A program made the translations under genes and the position numbers. Of a DNA stretch of 64,000 nt, positions 42,582 to 52,665 are shown piece after piece (the stretch's first letter is position 1; the number at the start of each line of letters is the position of its first letter). The stretch is from positions 1 to 64,000 of the forward strand of contig CALLKY010000066.1 in the NCBI GenBank assembly GCA_938083135.1, read 5' to 3'. The notes under the pieces are model-generated. The model searched no databases. It was not told the origin of the DNA and saw only the letters and a list, made by a program, of their open reading frames with translations. The DNA comes from an uncultured Alphaproteobacteria bacterium (lineage in GTDB: Bacteria; Pseudomonadota; Alphaproteobacteria; Bin95).

Positions 42582-43951
42582 TAGTCGCGCTCGTCGATCA
42601 GGCGGATCGGCTTTTGGCGGGTTTCGACTTGAGTGGCGGGTGCGGTGGCCCCAGGTGCGGCAAGCTCCACCAGCACTTCAACACCAAGCCCGCGCTTGAG
42701 GAGGGCCGAGAGATCTGCCTGCAAGGCTGACCCCTGCTCGCGCACTTCGGTCACAACCGTCAGCTCATCCCGGGCACCTGCACGCGTGAGGCGGCAATAG
42801 TATTCACCGGTTGTGGCGGGGTGCGGGTCAAGCATGGCACCGATGGCTGTTGGGTACACATTAATGCCGCGCAACTTCACCATATTGTCGCTACGGCCTT
42901 GGAATCCGGGTATCCGACGGAACTTGATGCCTGACGCTGGGTCAGGTGGCAGCACCGTTGATACATCCTTCGTATCGAAGCGGATGATCGGGTAGACGCC
43001 AGTCTTGAACAGGCATGTGGCGCACATATCGCCTGCGTGACCATCGGGCAGTACGGCACCCGTTTCGGCATCTAGAATTTCCAAAATCTGCGCATCTTCC
43101 CAAATATACAGGCCGTTCTGCGCCGGACCTTCAGCTGCGATCACGCCGGTATCGCCAACGCCGTACCAATCGTAGACGGCAGCCCCGCCCCAAGCATCAG
43201 AAATTGCTTGCTTGTCCTCCTGGCCGATATGGCCGGAGATCATGCGAAGCGGGATATCGACGCCAGGCTTAAGGCCAGCCTCAACAACAGCCTCCGCCAG
43301 CCGCTTGATGTAATCTGCAAAGCCAACAATGGCCGTGGCACCATAACGCTGCATCGCCTCGACCTGCTGGACCGTCGGCGTATCGCGGCCTGTCCCTGCG
43401 GGCACGTACATGGCTTCCGTGAAATGCGCCACAGCCTCCCGCACGTAATGGCCGCCATTAACCATACCGTAGCCGTAAACGGAGTGCACAACATCCCCCC
43501 GGCGCATGCCTTGCAGCAAGTATCCCCGCGCGAGCAGAGCGTTCTGTACCTCACGGTCAAACGGCCCGAAAAACAGCGGTTGCGGCGTGCCCGTCGTGCC
43601 GCTTGTCGTGTGGAAGACCGCATGGGGGAATTCATCATCCCGGCCATGATAATCGCCAAAGGGCGGATAGGCGTCGACGCTTTCCATCAGGTCCGTTTTG
43701 GAAAAGCTGGGCAGTTTCGCCAGATCATCCAGGCCCTTTATGTCACCGGGCTCGATCCCGGCTGCAGACCAGCGGCGCTTGTAGAATGGTACCTGCCATG
43801 CCCGCTGCATAACCGCCCCAAAGCGTTCCTCCTGGAGCGCACGTAGCGTATCCTGGGAAAGCTTGGCTGGGCCGTTTAGGAAGGCTTCGCCGACAGGGTA
43901 CTCCGTCGCAATGCGGGCAGGATCGGCTTCCTGGAAATAGCGGCTAACCAT
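42581..43951 (-). CDS. Phenylacetate-CoA ligase-like (PaaK family) enzyme
   Basis: 456 residues from ATG 43951, preceded by GGGGGGA; the frame to 43978 has no site. Adenylate-forming motifs: TTSGTTGTP (residues 115-123), DWYGVGDTG and a C-terminal GRSDNMVKLRGINVYPTAI. It should activate an acid, aromatic or not, to its CoA thioester via an acyl-AMP. Start and upstream stop overlap as TGATG. The substrate is unknown, but it is not in a paa cluster. Confidence 0.85.
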   Translation of the reverse strand: MVSRYFQEADPARIATEYPVGEAFLNGPAKLSQDTLRALQEERFGAVMQRAWQVPFYKRRWSAAGIEPGDIKGLDDLAKLPSFSKTDLMESVDAYPPFGDYHGRDDEFPHAVFHTTSGTTGTPQPLFFGPFDREVQNALLARGYLLQGMRRGDVVHSVYGYGMVNGGHYVREAVAHFTEAMYVPAGTGRDTPTVQQVEAMQRYGATAIVGFADYIKRLAEAVVEAGLKPGVDIPLRMISGHIGQEDKQAISDAWGGAAVYDWYGVGDTGVIAAEGPAQNGLYIWEDAQILEILDAETGAVLPDGHAGDMCATCLFKTGVYPIIRFDTKDVSTVLPPDPASGIKFRRIPGFQGRSDNMVKLRGINVYPTAIGAMLDPHPATTGEYYCRLTRAGARDELTVVTEVREQGSALQADLSALLKRGLGVEVLVELAAPGATAPATQVETRQKPIRLIDERD

Positions 43952-45357
43952 CAAGCTTTCCCCCCATTGGCCATGCAAAGATCAATCAGCGTGCGGACAT
44001 CTTTTACGTTCTCAATGTCGTCAATTGCAGCGATCAGCGCCTCGCCTTGTGCCGCCGGAACAACTGGAATTGCCGAAGCAAAATTCTTCCGGAACTTGGC
44101 CAGATGGGCCTCATGGGTCATTGGGTTTGCAGGCGCACCGTAAACCTTGTCCAAGTCGATTTCCAAGCGCTGGCCATTTTGCAGGATAATCGCGACCCGC
44201 AGCGGTGCCAGGGCGTTTGGATCTGGATTGTCGTTAATGTCGATATGCACCATTGCGGCGAGCGCAAGCCTCCTGGCATCCATCAGCGCATCAGGTTTGA
44301 AATCCTCAACACCAACGCCGTCGCCCAAAATTGCGCTGGCGACGACATATTGGCCCGAAAGCCTTGCATATCCAGGCGTCATACCCGCTTTAGAAGGGCG
44401 GCCAATCAAACGGTGCGTCAGGCTCGGCACATGGCTTTCCACCCGTGCGACGTCCCGCTCATGGAAGCCATGTTTCTTCTTAAGCTGCAGCACGCCATCG
44501 ACCAACCCGTGGGTCGCGCGGCCAGAAGGAAACGGCTTATGGGCGACTTCAGTAATTCGCCAGGTTTTGCCAAGCGTTTTAGCAACGGCACCCACATCAT
44601 GATCCCCTTCGAACAAGGCAAAATACCCGAACGGGCCTTCCAGAATATTCTTTGGGCCATCTGCACCGTGGGCTGCCATTTCAGCCGCAACAATCGCATT
44701 TCGCGCATTGAAGCCAACCTGCATCGCCAGCAGCATTGACCCTTCCGTGTGCGCCTGCATGGTGCCGCCCATCTGGGCGTATGCAGTGCTCATGGAATTC
44801 ACAATGCCGCCTGTATCCATGCCCTTCATCCGCGCCAAGGCTGCAGCAGCGCCGAACCCACCCGCAGTCGACGGCCGGAAGAATTTAAGCGGCGCATTAG
44901 AAGCGACACCAAGGCCAGCAGCGATGTCTACGCCCGCAATCAGCGCTGTCAGCAGCGCCTTGCCGGAGATTTGGCTTTCGAAATATCCATCACAATCTGC
45001 CGCAGACAGCATCGCGCCAAGCAAAACCGCCATTGGGTGGACGACGGCAGGCTCATGCACGCAATCAAATTCTGAATTGTGGATCTGGAACGCGTTGGCC
45101 AGTGCGGCGGACGGCAGAGCCAATTTCCGCCCGCTGGCGAGCACACGGGCAGACCCTCTGGCGGTATCAACGCCAAACGCTGCCTGGCTCGACCAAAGCT
45201 CATCCACCCAGGGAGCTGCGGAGCCGACGACACCAACCCCCATAGAGTCGAGCAGGAACGTCTTGCCCGCCTTAATGGCATCAGCCGGGATGTCTTCGTA
45301 TTTCAGGGAAGCGGCATGGTCTGCGAAGGCCCATACGGCGTCTTTTTCGGCGCTCAT
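43951..45357 (-). CDS. MmgE/PrpD family protein
   Basis: 468 residues from ATG 45357, with AAGGA upstream. MmgE/PrpD fold: LLDSMGVGVVGSAAPWVDEL, NAFQIHNSEFDCVHEPAVVHPMAVLLG, KFFRPSTAGGFGAAAALARMKG, HKPFPSGRATHGLVDG and RHPLIG-like segments. The family includes 2-methylcitrate dehydratase and cis-aconitate decarboxylase, but many members, including this one outside a prp operon, have unknown substrates. It lies 11 bases from the deacetylase gene. Confidence 0.85.
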   Translation of the reverse strand: MSAEKDAVWAFADHAASLKYEDIPADAIKAGKTFLLDSMGVGVVGSAAPWVDELWSSQAAFGVDTARGSARVLASGRKLALPSAALANAFQIHNSEFDCVHEPAVVHPMAVLLGAMLSAADCDGYFESQISGKALLTALIAGVDIAAGLGVASNAPLKFFRPSTAGGFGAAAALARMKGMDTGGIVNSMSTAYAQMGGTMQAHTEGSMLLAMQVGFNARNAIVAAEMAAHGADGPKNILEGPFGYFALFEGDHDVGAVAKTLGKTWRITEVAHKPFPSGRATHGLVDGVLQLKKKHGFHERDVARVESHVPSLTHRLIGRPSKAGMTPGYARLSGQYVVASAILGDGVGVEDFKPDALMDARRLALAAMVHIDINDNPDPNALAPLRVAIILQNGQRLEIDLDKVYGAPANPMTHEAHLAKFRKNFASAIPVVPAAQGEALIAAIDDIENVKDVRTLIDLCMANGGKA

Positions 45358-45368
45358 GTCGAAAGTCC

Positions 45369-46214
45369 TTAGCTGTTGTGTTGGGCCCAGTGGTCGCGAA
45401 TGTCCTTGCGGGTCGCGATCCATACATCATCATGGCGTTTCACATGTTCCAGGAACGCGTCAAACGCGCCAATCCGCCCAGGACGGCCAATGATGCGCAG
45501 ATGCACGCCGAGCGACATCATTTTGGGGTCGCCCGCTTTGCCTTCCTCATACAGCCAATCAAAACTGTCGATAGCGTATTTCAGCCAGTTTTCAGGCGTA
45601 TAGGCGGGGTCCGTCCACATCTTCATATCGTTGGAATCAAGCGCATAGGGCATGATCACCATGGAGCCGTCTTCGGTCGTATCCCAGAACGGCATGTCGT
45701 CTGAATAATCATCCATATGATATGTATAGCCCTCCTCAATCAGGAGACGGCGGGTGTTTGGCGTCAAGAGATAACGGGACAGCCAGCCATATGGGCGTTG
45801 GCCGGTCGTCCGCTCAATGGATTGGATGGCAGCGCGGATAAACTCGCGCTCCTTCTCTTCACTCATATGGAATTGATGCACCCAGCGATATCCGTGCGCG
45901 CAGACCTCATGACCACCAGCAACGATCTGCTGCGTTAGCTCAGGAGCCCGCTCCAACGCGACGGCAGCGGCAGTGAAAGTTGAGGTGATATTGTGCTTCT
46001 TCAGCAGCGCCATAACCCGCGGCGCACCAGCTTTGATGCCGTATTGGTAATTGCTCTCATTGCCATAATTCCGCATGGCCTTTTTAAGCGTGATCCCCAA
46101 CTCATCGACGGGCTCTGGCCCGCGGTCGCCGTCGGCGATGGTCGCTTCGGCCCCCTCCTCAACGTTCACGACAACGGATAAGGCGAGCTTGGCGTCATTC
46201 GGCCAAATAGACAT
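45369..46214 (-). CDS. Polysaccharide deacetylase family protein (PuuE/allantoinase-like)
   Basis: 281 residues. NodB-type barrel: LALSVVVNVEEGAE, GAPRVMALLKKHNITSTFTAAAVALER, AGGHEVCAHGYRWVHQFHMSEEKEREFIRAAIQSIERTTGQRPYGW and LRIIGRPGR. This is the PuuE/cyclic-imidase branch, whose members hydrolyse allantoin, cyclic imides or N-acylated compounds rather than chitin. It has no signal peptide, so it is cytoplasmic. It heads the PrpD-ligase-amidase run. Confidence 0.88.
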   Translation of the reverse strand: MSIWPNDAKLALSVVVNVEEGAEATIADGDRGPEPVDELGITLKKAMRNYGNESNYQYGIKAGAPRVMALLKKHNITSTFTAAAVALERAPELTQQIVAGGHEVCAHGYRWVHQFHMSEEKEREFIRAAIQSIERTTGQRPYGWLSRYLLTPNTRRLLIEEGYTYHMDDYSDDMPFWDTTEDGSMVIMPYALDSNDMKMWTDPAYTPENWLKYAIDSFDWLYEEGKAGDPKMMSLGVHLRIIGRPGRIGAFDAFLEHVKRHDDVWIATRKDIRDHWAQHNS

Positions 46215-46277
46215 AGCGGCGGAAACTCCGAGAGTGCGAAAATACTGCTCAGAGAGTGACGGCTGTAGCGGGCTGGA

Positions 46278-47192
46278 TCAAGCGTCCATATCACGTGGCA
46301 TGATCGCACCACGCACGCCGATCACTTGATAGGCCAAACCAGCACCAGCCTGCGCTGCCTGTTCCGGTGCCTCATCGCGCATTCGCGCAATAAGATATGC
46401 AGCATTGAAAGAATCGCCCGCTGCTGTTGTATCGACGGGCGCTGGGTGCGGGGTATTTTCAATAACTGACGCGCCACCTTCCGTCGCGACCAGAACACTA
46501 CCGCCTGCATTCTTCACAACAACTTCCTCAACCCCGGCCATCAGCATACGAGCGGCCGTGTCTTCTGGCTCCTGATCGCCATAGAGCGCCTGCTCGTCCT
46601 CAAAGCTCGGCAGTGCGATATCGGCCCAGCTAAGTGCCACTTCAAAGGCTGCGCGAGCCTCCTCAGGGTCTTCCCACAGGCGGGGACGGTAATTGCTATC
46701 GAACACGATCCGCGCGCCATTGTCTCGCGCTTGCCGAAGCGTCTCAAACAGGCGGAGGCGGCCTTCAATCGTTAGAACACCAAGCGTGATGCCGGTGAAA
46801 TACAGCCAATCATATTTGGTAAGCCGGTCCATCAGGACACGACCCGCTCCGCCATCAAACATCTCTTTGGCCGGTGCTGCACTCCGCCAATAATGAAATG
46901 TGCGCTCACCCGCTTTGTCCGTCCGAATCATATAAAGTCCGGGCACGCGGCCTTCTTGGCGCCAAACCAGGTCCGTACCGATGCCCTCGGCCCGCCAGCC
47001 GTCCATCATTTCATCGCTATAGGGATCATCACCGATAGCCGTTGCATAATCGACCTGAATGCCGCGCGCCTCCCCCAGCCGCGCCATATACACGGCGGTG
47101 TTCAGCGTATCGCCGCCATAGCCGCGGCCCATATAATTAGGGCCACGATCCGTAAGCTCAATCATACATTCCCCGATTGCAGCGATCCGCAT
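46278..47192 (-). CDS. kdgK: PfkB-family sugar kinase, probably 2-keto-3-deoxygluconate kinase
   Basis: 304 residues from ATG 47192. Ribokinase-fold features: IAAIGECMIEL, YGGDTLNTAVYMARLG, GLYMIRTDKAGERTFHYWRSAAPAKEM and the C-terminal PVDTTAAGDSFNAAYL with the catalytic Asp. The set is typical of KDG kinase. It is divergent from an eda gene with a 76-base spacer, so the pair makes a short Entner-Doudoroff branch: KDG to KDPG to pyruvate plus glyceraldehyde-3-phosphate. Confidence 0.85.
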   Translation of the reverse strand: MRIAAIGECMIELTDRGPNYMGRGYGGDTLNTAVYMARLGEARGIQVDYATAIGDDPYSDEMMDGWRAEGIGTDLVWRQEGRVPGLYMIRTDKAGERTFHYWRSAAPAKEMFDGGAGRVLMDRLTKYDWLYFTGITLGVLTIEGRLRLFETLRQARDNGARIVFDSNYRPRLWEDPEEARAAFEVALSWADIALPSFEDEQALYGDQEPEDTAARMLMAGVEEVVVKNAGGSVLVATEGGASVIENTPHPAPVDTTAAGDSFNAAYLIARMRDEAPEQAAQAGAGLAYQVIGVRGAIMPRDMDA

Positions 47193-47268
47193 GGCGGCAT
47201 AATCCTTTGTTTCCCGTATCAGAATAAGCGATACACGAGCATCAGAGTTCCAGCAAAAGGGAAACGCC

Positions 47269-47895
47269 ATGCCGGTTCCGTTCGAAATGCCAGACGGCGC
47301 GCCACCTATCATCCCCGTTGTGGTGATTGATGAGGCCGAAAAAGGCCCTGCCCTCGCCCGCGCATTGCTTGCAGGTGGCATTCAAGCGATTGAAGTGACG
47401 TTACGCACACCAACCGCAGCCGAGGCCATTGCCCTAATCGCAACGGAAGTCCCAGAGATTTGCTTAGGTGCCGGAACCGTGATCACGCCGGATGATGTGC
47501 AGCATGTGCGTGCCGCGGGCGTCGATTTCATGGTGAGCCCCGGATGCACGCCGCGTCTCCACCATGCCGCTGAAGCGTCCGGCCTGCCATTCCTTGCCGG
47601 CGCTGTGACAGCCAGCGAAGCGATGGCGATGCAGGAGCTTGGCTATACGCGGCTCAAATATTTCCCTGCCGATGCCAATGGCGGCGTTGCAGGCTTGAAA
47701 GGTTTAGGCGGGCCTCTCCCTGGCCTCAGCTTCTGCCCAACCGGCGGCGTTGGTGCCAAGAATGCGGCCGAATATCTAGCCGCGCCGAACTGTTTTGCCG
47801 TCGGCGGCTCTTGGGTGGCCCCTGCCGACGCGATCCGTTCAGGCGATTGGCAGCGCATTGAAGATTTGGCACGGGAGGCTTCAAGCCTTGTCTAA
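47269..47895 (+). CDS. eda: KDPG/KHG aldolase
   Basis: 208 residues. Class I aldolase with Schiff-base Lys130 (RLKYFPA) and the general base Glu42 (IEVTLRT), plus GAGTVITPDDV, VSPGCTPRL and CPTGGV. It splits 2-keto-3-deoxy-6-phosphogluconate into pyruvate and glyceraldehyde-3-phosphate. It stands alone but is divergent from the KDG kinase gene, with which it shares a pathway. Confidence 0.95.
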   Translation: MPVPFEMPDGAPPIIPVVVIDEAEKGPALARALLAGGIQAIEVTLRTPTAAEAIALIATEVPEICLGAGTVITPDDVQHVRAAGVDFMVSPGCTPRLHHAAEASGLPFLAGAVTASEAMAMQELGYTRLKYFPADANGGVAGLKGLGGPLPGLSFCPTGGVGAKNAAEYLAAPNCFAVGGSWVAPADAIRSGDWQRIEDLAREASSLV

Positions 47896-47944
47896 AATTC
47901 CAGGCGCGCCAAATATCGGGGTGGAACCGAAGGGAGCAACTGAC

Positions 47945-48514
47945 GTGTTGTATGAACTCCGCTGCGCCGCAATGGCCGGCATCATGGCCTGCGCCGCCGT
48001 TATCGCCCCTGGCCCTGCTGGTGCCGCCACAGGCCAGACAGCGCATGAATTCGCGTTCACTTCTATTGATGGTGAGCCATTGTCGATGGAGCAGTTCGCG
48101 GGCAAAGCCGTATTGGTCGTGAATACAGCAAGCCGCTGCGGGTTCACGCCGCAATATGAAGGCCTGCAAACGCTTTGGGAAACCTATCGGGACCAAGGCC
48201 TAGTCGTGCTCGGCGTGCCGTCTGGCGATTTTGGCAATCAGGAGCTTTCAAGCTCTGGTAAGATCAAGGAATTCTGTGAGGTCAACTTCGCTATCGACTT
48301 CCCGCTGACGGAGAAGACCGAAGTATCCGGCGACCGAGCGCATCCATTCTACGCCTGGGCAGGCACAGAACTTGGCGCCGCCGCCAAGCCACGCTGGAAC
48401 TTTCACAAATATCTGGTCGGCAAAGATGGCCGCTTGATCACTTGGTTCTCAACAACCACAGGCCCATCATCTGAGCGTGTGCAGTTGGCGATTGAAGCGG
48501 CGCTGGCGGAGTAG
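47945..48514 (+). CDS. Glutathione peroxidase-like, exported
   Basis: 189 residues starting at GTG 47945, with AAGGGAG eight bases upstream; no ATG is in place. The N-terminus has a signal peptide (about residues 1-28, ending in AGA), unusual for this family in bacteria. The active site uses Cys65 (NTASRCGFTPQYEGLQ) in place of selenocysteine, with the companion WNFHKYLV and GVPSGDFGNQEL. It reduces peroxides, most likely with thioredoxin rather than glutathione as donor. Confidence 0.88.
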   Translation: MLYELRCAAMAGIMACAAVIAPGPAGAATGQTAHEFAFTSIDGEPLSMEQFAGKAVLVVNTASRCGFTPQYEGLQTLWETYRDQGLVVLGVPSGDFGNQELSSSGKIKEFCEVNFAIDFPLTEKTEVSGDRAHPFYAWAGTELGAAAKPRWNFHKYLVGKDGRLITWFSTTTGPSSERVQLAIEAALAE

Positions 48515-48552
48515 GTTGACGGGGCTCAGAGGCTTGCTTTTACCGGCAGCCT

Positions 48553-48681
48553 CCCCCCTCACCCTGATCCCTCTCCCCCCGCCATATGTCTATTGGGGCG
48601 GGCGAGGGGACTCACACATAGGCCGCCGCCCTATTTGAACCCTCTCCACCCACAGGGGGGGAGAGGGCAGGGAGAGGGGGG
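48553..48681. repeat. GC-rich imperfect inverted repeat
   Basis: The arms are 48553-48580 (C-runs around CTCACCCTGATCCCTCTCC) and 48655-48681 (the near reverse complement), enclosing about 74 bases. Short G/C runs such as CCCTCACCC and GGGAGAGGG occur widely between genes in many proteobacteria as dispersed palindromic repeats. It lies between two convergent genes and may also act as their terminator. Nothing else is seen in 48515-48714. Confidence 0.7.
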
Positions 48682-48714
48682 AAGGTTGCGGGCTACAGAA
48701 TGGCTTAGCCCGAT

Positions 48715-51126
48715 CTAACCCCGCAGGCTGCCGCCCGTCGCATTTTCAACTGCCGCAACGACTTTAGCGGACAGTGCATCAATCTCCGCGTCCGTCAGCG
48801 TCGCGTCTTTCGGCTGGAAGGTGACGGCGATCGCAAGGGATTTTTTGCCCTCATCAACGCCCTTGCCTTGATACGCGTCAAAAGCCTGCACGTCCGTGAT
48901 CATCTTTTTGTCGGACAGGCGCGCGGCGCGGACGGCATTCTCTGCCGGGATATCCGCATCAACGAAGAATGCGAAGTCACGTTCAACTGGCAGCAATGCG
49001 TCTAGCTTCAGGAAGCTCCGCGTCTTGCCACTTGACTTGCGTTTTGGTTCGGGAACGGCGCTCAAGAATGCCTCGAACGCCACGACAGGAACGTCGATGT
49101 CGTAGGCGGCAAGCACAGCCGGATGGATTTCCCCAAAGCGCGCCAGCACGTTTTTGCCAAGCCGAATGTGGCCAGACCGCCCTGGATGTTGCCAAGGTTC
49201 AGCCGCAGCTTCCACAGGTGCCGTTTCGATCGGCGCGCCAGCAGCACCGAGCGCGGCCAACACATCTGATTTCGCATCAAACACATCAACGGCGCGCGCC
49301 GGCCCCGTCCAGTGGCGCGGCTTAGCGCTACCCCAACGGAGGCCCGCTGCCGACCAGTCTTGGCCGGTCTCGCTTGGGTCCCGGTATGTCGGGCCAACTT
49401 CGAACAATGCGCCATCACGCTGGGCACGGGCAAAGTTACGGGATGCAGCCGCCAGCAGGTTCGGAATGATAGATGGGCGCATGCAATCCAGATCAGCGCT
49501 GATCGGGTTGTCCAACAACAACGCATCATCGCCGCCGCCAAAGCGCTTGGCGTCTTCCTGCTTCAGGAAGGAGAATGTGACCGCTTCAACCATGTCCCGG
49601 CCCGCCAATGTGCGGCGCACACGGACGCGGCGCGCTTGGCCCAAATTCAACGCGGGCGCTGGCTGATTGGCTTTGCGCGGCAAGGGCGTTTCCGGGATCG
49701 TATCGAACCCGACAATGCGGGACACTTCTTCAACGAGATCCGCTTCGCCAACAATGTCTGGGCGCCACGAGGGCGGCGTCGTTTTGATACCATCGCCTGC
49801 GACTTCAGGCTGGAACCCGAGCGCCTGCAAAATACGGACCTGCTCACCTTCGGCAACATGAATGCCAACCAACGTTTCAACCCGATTTGGGCGCAATGCC
49901 ACGGACCGCCGCCATTCTGGCGCGGCACCCGCAACAACGGTCTCACTCGCTTCGCCGCCGCATAGCTCCAGAATCATTGCCGTTGCAGCTTCAATGCCTG
50001 GAACCAGCGATTCTGGATCAACGCCGCGTTCAAAGCGGTAACGCGCATCTGAATGGATGCCCAGCTTCCGGCCAGTCGCCGCCGTGCGCAGCGGGTCAAA
50101 CAGGGCGCATTCGACGAATACATCCGTCGTATCTTCGGTGCAGCCGGATAGCTCACCGCCCATGATTCCGCCAAGCGCCTGCGGGCCCATGGCATCACAT
50201 ACAGCCGTCATGCCGGGCTGGAGTGTGTAGGTTTTGTTGTCGAGCGCAGGCATTTCCTCGCCGCCTTTGGCAAGACGCACGGTGATATCGCCCTGCAGCT
50301 TACCGGCGTCAAACACATGCAACGGGCGGGCTGCGTCCATCGTGAAGAAATTGGTGATATCAACCAGCGCGGAGATCGGACGAAGACCAACCGCCATCAA
50401 CCGGTCCTGCAGCCATTTCGGGCTTGGGCCGTTCTTAACGCCGCGAATGTAGCGGCCAGCGAAGGCTGGGCACGCATCCGCAGTATCCGCTTCAAAATCC
50501 AAGTGGACTTTGACGGGGCTTTCGAATTGGCCAGGAACGGGCGCGTCCCACCCAGTCATACGCTTGAGCGACCCGAGGCCCGCCGCCGCCAAATCTCGCG
50601 CAATGCCGCGCACACCGGCACAGTCGCCGCGATTGGGTGTCAGGCCAACTTCGATGATGGGGTCGTCCAGGCCCGCAATCTTGGCGAAAGGCGCACCGAT
50701 GGGGCTATCCGCTGGCAGGTCTATGATGCCGTCATGTTCGTCTGAAATCTCAAGCTCACGCTCTGAACAGAGCATGCCTTCGGACGCAACGCCGCGAATT
50801 TCCGTTGGCTTCAGCACCATGTCGGAACCGGGGATATACGTGCCGGAGGGTGCGAACACGCCAACCAACCCAGTCCTGGCATTCCGCGCGCCGCATACAA
50901 CCTGCACTTCTTCCGTGCCGGTATCGACGATGCATACGCGCAAGCGGTCTGCATTCCGATGCTGCGTCGCGGAGATAACCCGGGCGACGGTAAAATCTGT
51001 CAGTTTCGAGCCGCGATCTGTGATGCCATCGACCTCAAGGCCGATCATCGTCAGTTTCGCCGAGATTTCTTCAAGCGATGCATCCGTATCCAGATGCTCT
51101 TTCAGCCAACCAAGGGTGAACTTCAT
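48715..51126 (-). CDS. pheT: Phenylalanyl-tRNA synthetase beta subunit
   Basis: 803 residues from ATG 51126, overlapping the pheS stop by four bases. Domains in order: tRNA-binding OB fold (about 40-150; [24 protein letters not shown]), B3/4 editing domain (about 210-385; [19 protein letters not shown]), B5 (about 400-475), a synthetase-like core (LLPLIDNPIS-type segment [19 protein letters not shown]) and the C-terminal FDX-ACB anticodon domain (about 705-803). Essential; it forms an alpha2beta2 enzyme with PheS. Confidence 0.97.
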   Translation of the reverse strand: MKFTLGWLKEHLDTDASLEEISAKLTMIGLEVDGITDRGSKLTDFTVARVISATQHRNADRLRVCIVDTGTEEVQVVCGARNARTGLVGVFAPSGTYIPGSDMVLKPTEIRGVASEGMLCSERELEISDEHDGIIDLPADSPIGAPFAKIAGLDDPIIEVGLTPNRGDCAGVRGIARDLAAAGLGSLKRMTGWDAPVPGQFESPVKVHLDFEADTADACPAFAGRYIRGVKNGPSPKWLQDRLMAVGLRPISALVDITNFFTMDAARPLHVFDAGKLQGDITVRLAKGGEEMPALDNKTYTLQPGMTAVCDAMGPQALGGIMGGELSGCTEDTTDVFVECALFDPLRTAATGRKLGIHSDARYRFERGVDPESLVPGIEAATAMILELCGGEASETVVAGAAPEWRRSVALRPNRVETLVGIHVAEGEQVRILQALGFQPEVAGDGIKTTPPSWRPDIVGEADLVEEVSRIVGFDTIPETPLPRKANQPAPALNLGQARRVRVRRTLAGRDMVEAVTFSFLKQEDAKRFGGGDDALLLDNPISADLDCMRPSIIPNLLAAASRNFARAQRDGALFEVGPTYRDPSETGQDWSAAGLRWGSAKPRHWTGPARAVDVFDAKSDVLAALGAAGAPIETAPVEAAAEPWQHPGRSGHIRLGKNVLARFGEIHPAVLAAYDIDVPVVAFEAFLSAVPEPKRKSSGKTRSFLKLDALLPVERDFAFFVDADIPAENAVRAARLSDKKMITDVQAFDAYQGKGVDEGKKSLAIAVTFQPKDATLTDAEIDALSAKVVAAVENATGGSLRG

Positions 51127-52202
51127 CGGTGCAGTCCCCCAAGCGCGCCCGGAATATCCAGGGACGCGAAGCCATAATGGCGCATCCAACGCAGGTCTGA
51201 ATCATAGAATGTACGAAGATCGGGGATGCCGTATTTCAGCATCGCAATCCGCTCAATACCCATGCCGAACGCGAAGCCTTGGTACTTGGCCGGGTCCAGC
51301 CCGCAATTCTCGATAACCTTTGGGTGGACCATGCCGGAGCCTAAGATTTCCAGCCAATCATCACCTGCGCCGATCTTCAACTCACCACTATCCCGCGTGC
51401 AGCCGATATCGACTTCTGCACTGGGTTCCGTGAATGGAAAGTGGCTATTGCGGAAGCGGACCGGAAGGTCATGCACTTCGAAATATGTGCGGCAAAACTC
51501 GATCAAGCAGCCTTTAAGGTGGCCCATATGGATCGCTTCATCGATCACCAAACCTTCGACCTGATGGAACATTGGCGAATGGGTTGCGTCATGGTCTGAG
51601 CGGTAGGTGCGACCAGGCGCGATAATGCGGATGGGCGGCGCTTCGTTCATCATGGTGCGGATTTGGACGGGGCTGGTATGGGTCCGCAGCACCGGGCGAT
51701 TCCCCTCAGCATCTGCACGGAGATAGAACGTGTCCATCTCCTGACGGGCCGGGTGTTCTTCCGGGATGTTAAGGGCTGTGAAATTCCGCCAGTCATTCTC
51801 CAAGTCTGGTCCTTCGGCCACGCGGAAGCCCATCTCGCCAAAGATCTGCACGATCTCATCAATCGTCTGGCTGATGGGGTGGATGCGGCCTTCACTCTCC
51901 GGCCTGACCGGCAGGGTGACATCGACCCGTTCCGCTGCAAGCCGGGCATCAAGTGCGCCGGATTGCAGGGTATCTTTACGGGCTGCAATCGCCGCTTCAA
52001 CTGCCTGCTTAACGGCGTTGACGCTCTGGCCGAAGTCTTTGCGTTCCTCAGCCGGGAGAGCGCCGAGTTGCTTCATCAGCGCGCCGACGCGTCCCTTTTT
52101 GCCCACAGCTGCAACGCGCGCAGCCTCTAGGGTGTCCAGGGAATCGGCTGCGTCCACGCTGGCGATAAGCTCAGCGCGGACAGAGTCCAAATCAGTCGTC
52201 AT
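51123..52202 (-). CDS. pheS: Phenylalanyl-tRNA synthetase alpha subunit
   Basis: 359 residues. N-terminal coiled coil (about 1-90), then the class II core: motif 1 near [19 protein letters not shown], motif 2 (TSPVQIRTM...[25 protein letters not shown]), and motif 3 [19 protein letters not shown]. Together with PheT it charges tRNA-Phe. It follows rplT and rpmI in the same direction, the usual order for this cluster. Confidence 0.98.
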   Translation of the reverse strand: MTTDLDSVRAELIASVDAADSLDTLEAARVAAVGKKGRVGALMKQLGALPAEERKDFGQSVNAVKQAVEAAIAARKDTLQSGALDARLAAERVDVTLPVRPESEGRIHPISQTIDEIVQIFGEMGFRVAEGPDLENDWRNFTALNIPEEHPARQEMDTFYLRADAEGNRPVLRTHTSPVQIRTMMNEAPPIRIIAPGRTYRSDHDATHSPMFHQVEGLVIDEAIHMGHLKGCLIEFCRTYFEVHDLPVRFRNSHFPFTEPSAEVDIGCTRDSGELKIGAGDDWLEILGSGMVHPKVIENCGLDPAKYQGFAFGMGIERIAMLKYGIPDLRTFYDSDLRWMRHYGFASLDIPGALGGLHR

Positions 52203-52263
52203 GGTGCAGGGCCTTTTCAGGCACCGGCAGACTTAGGCGACAGCCGGCGCCGGTATGCGCAGG

Positions 52264-52620
52264 TTACGCGAGTGCGGCTTTAGCTTGGTCGACGATGGCT
52301 TTGAAGCCTGCATCGTCGGAATACGCCAGCTCGGCCAGAACCTTACGGTCCACTTCGATACCGGCTTTGTTCACGCCGTTCATAAACTGGCTATAGCTCA
52401 TGTCATGGGCGCGGACAGCGGCGTTGATGCGCTGAATCCACAGAGCGCGGAAGTTCCGCTTCTTAACCCGACGGTCGCGATAGGCGTATTGCATCGCCTT
52501 TTCGACCCGCTCGAGCGCCAAGCGGTAGTTGTTATTCGACCGGCCGCGATAGCCTTTGGCGAGTTTGATAACTTTTTTATGACGTGCGCGGCTTGTGACG
52601 CCGCCTTTTACGCGGGACAT
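52264..52620 (-). CDS. rplT: 50S ribosomal protein L20
   Basis: 118 residues, the normal length. It opens with [35 protein letters not shown] and continues [19 protein letters not shown], both typical of bL20. It binds 23S rRNA early in 50S assembly and in many bacteria represses its own operon. It comes 45 bases after rpmI. Confidence 0.99.
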   Translation of the reverse strand: MSRVKGGVTSRARHKKVIKLAKGYRGRSNNNYRLALERVEKAMQYAYRDRRVKKRNFRALWIQRINAAVRAHDMSYSQFMNGVNKAGIEVDRKVLAELAYSDDAGFKAIVDQAKAALA

Positions 52621-52665
52621 ATCAGTATCTCCGGAATTCTAGAGTGTTGAAGCTATTCAGATCGC

